Shown in pieces: positions 61,524-64,000 of a stretch of DNA of 64,000 bases. The DNA is from Marinoscillum sp. (GTDB lineage Bacteria > Bacteroidota > Bacteroidia > Cytophagales > Cyclobacteriaceae): the NCBI GenBank assembly GCA_024305105.1, contig JAMWZA010000001.1, forward strand, positions 1 through 64,000. The letters run 5' to 3'. The notes under the pieces were generated by a model. That model was given only the letters and a program-made list of their open reading frames with translations, made no database searches and had not been told where the DNA came from. A program made the position numbers and the translations under genes. Within the stretch, counting starts at the first letter, position 1. Each line of letters begins with the position of its first letter.

Positions 61524-62840
61524 TCACAACATCCTTTTCGCTTTCACCTCAATGTACTTATTGATCACATCGACATTGAGGTTCTGTGGAGTAGTGTACA
61601 GCGATAAGATTCCTGCTTTTTGAAGCTCATCTCTGATGAGTAGCTTTTCTTCCAGCATCTGTCTACCGATAGCCTGATTGTAAATTTCACGTGTCGAACC
61701 AGCTGGGTTTACCAGCAACTTATCTACCTCCGTGTCTCTAAAATAAATGACCAGCAGCAAGTGCTTTCGATTAATCAATTTTAAATAAGGCAACTGTCGA
61801 TGCAGGCTATGAATGGACTCAAAATTGGTAAACATCAGCAGCAAGCTTCGCTGATTGATATTTTTCACTGAGTGGGTATACAACGAAGCAATATCGGGTT
61901 CATTAAAAGAAGTCTTTTGATGATACAAAGCCTCCATGATGTGATAGATCTGTGCACCACGATGATTGGCTTTCAATGTGGTATCTACCGAATGTTCGAA
62001 TGTGACTAAACCCGCCTGATCCCCTTTTCGCAAGGCAATGTCCGAAATCACTAGCGATGCATTAATGGAATAATCCAGCAACGTCATTTGCTCAAAAGGC
62101 ATTTTCATGGCCCTGCTTTTATCAATCAGACAATAGACATTTTGAGCGCGCTCATCGATGTAGTGATTGGTCATCAAATGTCCCCGACGAGCAGTAGCCG
62201 CCCAATTCACATTGCGGGGATCGTCACCCATCACATAGTCTTTGATGGTATCAAATTCTTTGCTATTTCCCAAACGTCTAATGAGCTTCTGGCCTTGCAT
62301 GGTCAGATTTTGAGAGATCGCCATCAACTCATACTGATGCATCTTGACATACGATGGATACACTTTTACCTCCTCAGGGGCACCTGACTTCACCTTGCGC
62401 TGCAACAAGCCAATGGCGGTACTAATGAGTAGAATCGTATTTCCAAAATGGTACTCCCCTCGCTTGGTAGGCCTTAGCGAATAGCTGAGTGACTTTGATT
62501 CTAACTTTAAGATTTCCTGAATCACTACGAAGTTTCGCATCTGAAACTGAGGTGGTGCTTCGTCCCTGACCTCCACTAGCACATTTAAGTCATAACGACT
62601 CTCCAGTTCCAAAATGATTTCATTTTCGTCACCATTGGACAATCGATCACTCACTATTCTTCGAGCAGTCACTTTCCCTCGTAAATAAAGTAAGTAACTA
62701 TCCATCAGTAGTGCGAAACCACATGCTCCTGCTGCTATTTTGGTTAGCAAATAAACATGTTCAAAATACTGACCAAAGACAAATGCGATGATCAAACCCG
62801 TGAGCAGATAGTAAAATCGATTTGTAACGAAAACCTTCAC
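61524..62840 (-). CDS. DUF58 domain-containing protein
   Basis: EFDTIKDYVMGDDPRNVNWAATARRGHLMTNHY. Confidence 0.94.
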   Translation of the reverse strand: MKVFVTNRFYYLLTGLIIAFVFGQYFEHVYLLTKIAAGACGFALLMDSYLLYLRGKVTARRIVSDRLSNGDENEIILELESRYDLNVLVEVRDEAPPQFQMRNFVVIQEILKLESKSLSYSLRPTKRGEYHFGNTILLISTAIGLLQRKVKSGAPEEVKVYPSYVKMHQYELMAISQNLTMQGQKLIRRLGNSKEFDTIKDYVMGDDPRNVNWAATARRGHLMTNHYIDERAQNVYCLIDKSRAMKMPFEQMTLLDYSINASLVISDIALRKGDQAGLVTFEHSVDTTLKANHRGAQIYHIMEALYHQKTSFNEPDIASLYTHSVKNINQRSLLLMFTNFESIHSLHRQLPYLKLINRKHLLLVIYFRDTEVDKLLVNPAGSTREIYNQAIGRQMLEEKLLIRDELQKAGILSLYTTPQNLNVDVINKYIEVKAKRML

Positions 62841-63812
62841 TTAGTTTGGCACTTCTACTTGCTGAACAATCTGTTGGGTAACCTCTTCCACACTAATCCC
62901 CTGCAGCTCTGCCTCTGGTGTTAGCTGTATGCGGTGCTCGATCACCGGTCTTAGTAGAAACTGTAGATCATCGGGTGTCACAAAATCCCGACCCTTCATG
63001 GCAGCATAGGCTTTTGAGGAATTTAGCAGGTCAATAGAAGCTCTTGGAGAGGCTCCCAGGTACAGCGATGGGTGGCTTCTCGTCTGTGCTATGAGCTCAG
63101 CGATGTATTTCAGTAATGAATCCTTCACCGTGATATCGGCAAGGTTCTTTCTGAGTTCAATGGCCTCCTCTTTGGTGACTACTTCGCTGATGAACTCAAG
63201 TTTCTTGAACCCAGAAGTTTGGTTCTGTAAACTCAGGATCTTTGTCTCATCTTCCGTGCTGGGATACCCCACATTGATCTTAAATAAGAATCGATCCAAC
63301 TGTGCCTCAGGTAAGCGATAGGTTCCCTCCTGCTCTATGGGGTTTTGGGTAGCCATCACCATAAACAGATCCTCCATGGTATAGACCGTACCATCGTTGG
63401 TAATCTGCCCTTCTTCCATCACTTCAAAAAGCGCTGATTGGGTCTTGGCTGGCGCACGATTGATCTCATCGATGAGTACCAAATTCGAAAAAATTGGCCC
63501 TGACTTGAATTCGAATGAGGTATTCTTTGGATTGAAAATAGAAGTCCCTAAAATATCGGAAGGCATCAAATCCGGTGTAAACTGAATCCGTTTAAAATCA
63601 GCTTTGGTCATGGTTGCCAATAGTCGAGCGGTCAATGTCTTGGCCACCCCGGGAACTCCTTCAATCAATACATGACCTCCGGCAAAAAATGCAGTAAGGA
63701 GTAAGTCCAATAGCTGCTCCTGACCAACAAGCGCTTTTTGAGCCTCTTCTTTTAACTGTGAGATCTTTTCTGAAAAAGCCTTCAGATCTATTCTGTTCGT
63801 AAATTCTGACAT
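62841..63812 (-). CDS. MoxR family AAA ATPase
   Basis: VLIEGVPGVAKTLTARLLA; FTPDLMPSDILGTSIFN; IDEINRAPAKTQSALFEVMEE. Confidence 0.96.
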   Translation of the reverse strand: MSEFTNRIDLKAFSEKISQLKEEAQKALVGQEQLLDLLLTAFFAGGHVLIEGVPGVAKTLTARLLATMTKADFKRIQFTPDLMPSDILGTSIFNPKNTSFEFKSGPIFSNLVLIDEINRAPAKTQSALFEVMEEGQITNDGTVYTMEDLFMVMATQNPIEQEGTYRLPEAQLDRFLFKINVGYPSTEDETKILSLQNQTSGFKKLEFISEVVTKEEAIELRKNLADITVKDSLLKYIAELIAQTRSHPSLYLGASPRASIDLLNSSKAYAAMKGRDFVTPDDLQFLLRPVIEHRIQLTPEAELQGISVEEVTQQIVQQVEVPN

Positions 63813-64000
63813 CTATTTTATGTTAAACTTTTCAATTTTTTCATTTAGCTCAGTGAGCATCTTTTCTGATACCACACCGCCGTTTTTTACGTGCTGGATG
63901 ATCTCAAAAGTCTGTATAACCGCTGATTTTTTCACTCCGGTCTTTGATGACAATTGAGCATAAGCCTCTTCGCTAAACAGCTCTTTCATATAGTACTTTT
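63813..64000 (-). CDS. C-terminal part of the next gene (DUF4350-like by gene order), truncated by window
   Basis: Open frame KYYMKELFSEEAYAQLSSKTGVKKSAVIQTFEIIQHVKNGGVVSEKMLTELNEKIEKFNIK* directly upstream of moxR. Confidence 0.6.
   Translation of the reverse strand, partial: KYYMKELFSEEAYAQLSSKTGVKKSAVIQTFEIIQHVKNGGVVSEKMLTELNEKIEKFNIK

Overview
The window looks like a Bacteroidota (Cytophagales-like) chromosome segment. The centre, about 10.0-55.3 kb, reads as an acquired galactan-utilisation island. It has two parts. (a) A minus-strand block (31.4 to 10.0 kb): an OmpH/Skp-like chaperone, a 1716-aa tail-fibre-like protein, a 2289-aa secreted protein with a GH53 galactanase, a calcineurin-like fold and a SASA esterase, two trypsin-like proteases and a HESVH metallopeptidase-like protein, several with type IX secretion (T9SS) sorting tails. 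(b) A canonical PUL (32.2-55.3 kb): TPR hybrid sensor, GH53, sulfatase, GH53, SusD, SusC, HTCS, a candidate surface glycan-binding lipoprotein, CE4 deacetylase, SGNH hydrolase and GH2. The island is bracketed by a ~172-bp direct repeat and lies beside an intact tRNA-Arg(TCG) flanked by decayed tRNA-Arg copies, with an imperfect 20-bp match to the tRNA 3' end at the far edge. The flanks hold core-like genes (ECF sigma/FecR/TonB receptor, nitroreductase, ThuA, LytTR, TauE, TPM/LemA, MoxR/DUF58), an MNT/HEPN type VII toxin-antitoxin pair, and a small insertion flanked by a duplicated ssb 3' end. Main leads: (1) a bipartite 22-bp-spaced putative HTCS operator shared by three PUL promoters; (2) a GH53/SASA fusion whose calcineurin-like domain has lost its metal-ligand motifs; (3) an 803-bp apparently identical block shared by two otherwise divergent proteases. 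All calls are by eye; no database search was run.
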